From: Nesterenkonia salmonea
Lineage (GTDB): Bacteria; Actinomycetota; Actinomycetes; Actinomycetales; Micrococcaceae
NCBI RefSeq assembly: GCF_005771525.1
Contig: NZ_VAVZ01000034.1
Coordinates: 1-41,483, forward strand
Direction: 5' to 3'
Length of the DNA stretch: 41,483 nt
Shown here: positions 40,024 through 41,483 of the stretch, piece after piece
Layout: each line of letters starts with the position of its first letter
Position numbering within the stretch: the first letter of the stretch is position 1
The notes under the pieces: generated by a model
Told to the model about the DNA's origin: nothing
The model's input: the letters and a program-made list of their open reading frames with translations, nothing else
The model's database searches: none
Program-made: the position numbers and the translations under genes

Positions 40024-40965
40024 CCGCAGATGCCCCAACAGCGACTATGGCGGCGCAGTGGAGCTGTTCGTACGCTATCGGGGTCAGATGGCCGATGCTG
40101 CTGTGGAGGCGTTGGTGGTTCCACCAATCGACCCACCCGGCAGCAGCGAATTCCACATCGGAAAGCGCCCGAAAGGGGCCTTCGTGGAAGACGTCGGTGC
40201 GGATGGCCCCGGTCTTGAACAATCGGCCACGTGGGATCTTGGGGTGGCGTACCCCGGCTGAGACTTTCGAGGATCAGTCACGCTCTGTTCAACAGTCGAC
40301 TGTTGCGACGATCGGTTGAATACGGCCTGAAACCCCGCATCCGAATGTGCCACTAGCTGCCCGCGTCCGACGGGGTGGCCCTCGCGTCCTCGCTGCCCCA
40401 GGCCCATCCGCAGGGACATGTCCACCAGCTCGGTGGCCTTGATGGTATCGGCGTGCCAGCCGATGATCCGCTGGGCGTAGACGTCGACGGTGAAGGCGAC
40501 GTAAGACGAACCCGGCCGAGGTGCGCACATGGGTGAAGTCCGCGATCCAGACCCGGTTCGGCGCCGTGGCGATGAAGTCACGATTGAGCAGATCCCCAGC
40601 CCGTGTGTCGTCCTTAGCCGGGACGGTGGTGCGAACGGCCTTACCCCGGCGGGGCTCCGGACAGGCCCAGGGACCTCATGGCCCGATCCACCGCGCCCGG
40701 GGTGGCCCCGGGCAGGCGACGGCGAATGGCCGCGGTCATCTTCCTGCGCCCGTAGAGGCCCTCAGCGGTGCGTTTGATGGTGCCGTCCTCCTTGCGCATA
40801 TAGGCCAGAGAGCGGATGGCTTCTTCGACCATCGCGTCGGTGATGGTCCTGATTGCCGGCTGGTGGTGGGCCTGTTTCCAGGCTCGGTAGGTCCTTGCCG
40901 CGACCGGCGTCCCCTCAGCGGTGAGGATGGCGCAGATCGACTCGACGGCATGACCATCAGGCGCA
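40010..40965 (-). pseudogene. IS3 OrfB transposase remnant (frameshifted)
   Basis: Homology to the IS3 OrfB/integrase runs through all three minus frames. Pieces in order: GHAVESICAILTAEGTPVAART, YGRRKMTAAIRRRLPGATPG, RVWIADFTHVRT (first catalytic Asp), YVAFTVDVYAQRIIGW, LVAHSDAGFQ (second Asp), then unrelated sequence, then RTDVFHEGPFRALSDVEF and WWNHQRLHSSIGHLTPIAYEQ. The part that normally holds the catalytic Glu (between GFQ and LFKT) is missing. Indels are seen near 40955, 40650 and 40507. Confidence 0.8.
40290..40305. repeat. 16-bp perfect palindrome inside the IS3 remnant
   Basis: CAACAGTCGACTGTTG is fully self-complementary. It lies in the roughly 110-base stretch that replaces the catalytic-Glu part of the OrfB remnant, and looks like an operator or recombination site carried in from elsewhere. 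Confidence 0.6.
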
Positions 40966-40969
40966 GCTG

Positions 40970-41298
40970 ATCGGTGAAAGCGCTGATCAGCGGGATCGGG
41001 GGTCGAGTTCCCCCGCGAAAAAATCGAAGCCTTACGCAGAATCTCGTTGGTCTCCTTCAACCTCTTGTTCTCGGCCTTCAACCGGCGGATCTCTTCGAGC
41101 TCATCGGTCAAGGTTCCCTCGTGGGTGCCGTGGTCGATCTCGTGCTGGGTGATCCATCGGCGCAAGGGAATCCCGGCCAACGCCCAGCTGGGCGAAGACG
41201 GCCTTGATGGTCGCGGTGCGGGATGACTACTCCGACTGGTGGTCCAGCACCAGACGGACGGCCCGCTGCTTCAGAGCGGGATCGGTGATTCGAGGCAT
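40970..41298 (-). pseudogene. IS3 OrfA remnant (frameshifted)
   Basis: ATG 41298 begins MPRITDPALKQRAVRLVLDHQSE and then meets a TAG. A different frame continues with RTATIKAVFAQLG-type sequence, and a third with WITQHEIDHGTHEG and ELEEIRRLKAENKRLKETNEILRKASIF (the leucine-zipper end of OrfA). The run of six T (41018-41023 on the plus strand as A6) is one base short of what would join to FAGELDPRSR. The protein is broken at least twice. Confidence 0.8.
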
Positions 41299-41483
41299 GA
41301 CTGCATCCTTTCAGCTTAGAAAGATGCGGCATCGAACCTGGGGCGCTTCACCCAACCTGACCTAGACCCGCCAGCCGATACGATGGAGACTTTAGCTAAA
41401 CGGTATCGAGGCTAAACCTTGATCCACCGATGAGGAGGGGCTGATGAGGGTGGGTTGATAGAGGAAATGCCCCTCTGACCTGG
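41299..41483. other. right edge: repeats resembling an operator, no complete gene
   Basis: No gene can be read in the last 185 bases. TTTAGCTAAA (41391-41400) is a perfect 10-bp palindrome, and GCTAAAC occurs twice (41395-41401, 41411-41417) 16 bp apart, followed by GAGGAGGGG and two ATGs near 41440. It looks like the promoter and operator of a gene, but the frames after the ATGs close within a few codons. Confidence 0.35.

Larger units (their letters stand above)
40010..41298 (-). mobile_element. degenerate IS3-family insertion sequence
   Basis: The minus strand encodes pieces of an IS3-type transposase pair in three frames: OrfA from ATG 41298 and OrfB down to 40010. Recognisable parts are the OrfA leucine-zipper segment and the OrfB integrase core, with ADFTHV and AHSDAGFQ and the C-terminal RLHSSIGHLTP. 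Several single-base indels and one replaced stretch (about 40222-40335) break it, so it cannot make an active enzyme. The outer inverted repeats could not be identified, so the limits given are those of coding homology. Confidence 0.85.

Noticed and set aside
39960-41340. Exact terminal inverted repeats and target duplication of the IS3 element
   Set aside because: No matching ends could be found by eye around 40000-40012 and 41300-41340, so the element's limits are given only by coding homology.
1-41483. CRISPR array or integrated phage
   Set aside because: No regularly spaced repeats with unique spacers, and no phage structural, integrase or attachment-site genes were seen.

Overview
The window looks like chromosome of a high-GC Gram-positive actinobacterium. 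The evidence is the GC-rich coding with frequent GTG and TTG starts, many ATGA, GTGA and TGATG gene overlaps, candidate leaderless starts, a DUF222/HNH protein and ABC sugar transporters without their own ATPase. The exported proteins are acidic and there is an eight-gene Mrp-type cation/proton antiporter operon. Together these suggest a salt- or alkali-tolerant member of the Micrococcales, of the Nesterenkonia/Micrococcaceae kind. That placement is inference; there is no rRNA or other marker gene here.

Layout, 1-9.5 kb. After a small membrane protein and a gene-poor stretch come two stress modules. The first (1026-4443, minus strand) is a reactive-sulfur module: persulfide dioxygenase-rhodanese fusion (cstB-like), a membrane rhodanese, a TauE/SafE exporter and a CstR/CsoR-type repressor, preceded by two near-identical ATACCCC-N2-GGGGTAT palindromes. 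The second (4521-9483) is a divergent pair of operons. On the left are a four-helix membrane protein with a CPVC motif, a BlaI-type repressor and a short M56 (BlaR-like) membrane protease. On the right are a membrane-anchored DsbA-like thioredoxin, a CcdA-type electron carrier and a beta-propeller-like lipoprotein. Two tandem CATAGTTACTATG palindromes sit in the shared promoter. I read this as a BlaI/M56-controlled extracytoplasmic thiol-redox system, the best candidate here for an undescribed regulatory circuit.

Layout, 9.5-17.3 kb. Housekeeping and accessory genes: tRNA-Gly(CCC), a GNAT acetyltransferase, an alpha/beta hydrolase, a small AAA ATPase, a DUF2200 protein, a bile-acid/sodium symporter-family transporter, a DUF222/HNH nuclease-like protein, a small membrane protein, an EamA transporter and a PfpI/DJ-1 protein.

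Layout, 17.3-25.7 kb. An alpha-glucoside cassette on the minus strand: a candidate small upstream ORF, a GH13 alpha-glucosidase, an ABC importer (binding protein and two permeases) and a GH13_18 sugar phosphorylase. A divergent ROK-family regulator faces it. Imported glucosides would be split by hydrolysis or phosphorolysis.

Layout, 25.7-41.5 kb. thiE, then a dienelactone hydrolase with a LysR-effector-domain-only protein, then a ugpAEB-like glycerol-3-phosphate importer. Upstream of ugpA lies an array of 11-bp repeats that resembles an actinobacterial PHO box. Divergent from it is the Mrp operon (F, G, MbhD-MnhB fusion, C, three ND2/ND4/ND5-like subunits, E). The right end holds a broken helix-turn-helix gene and a heavily mutated IS3-family element.
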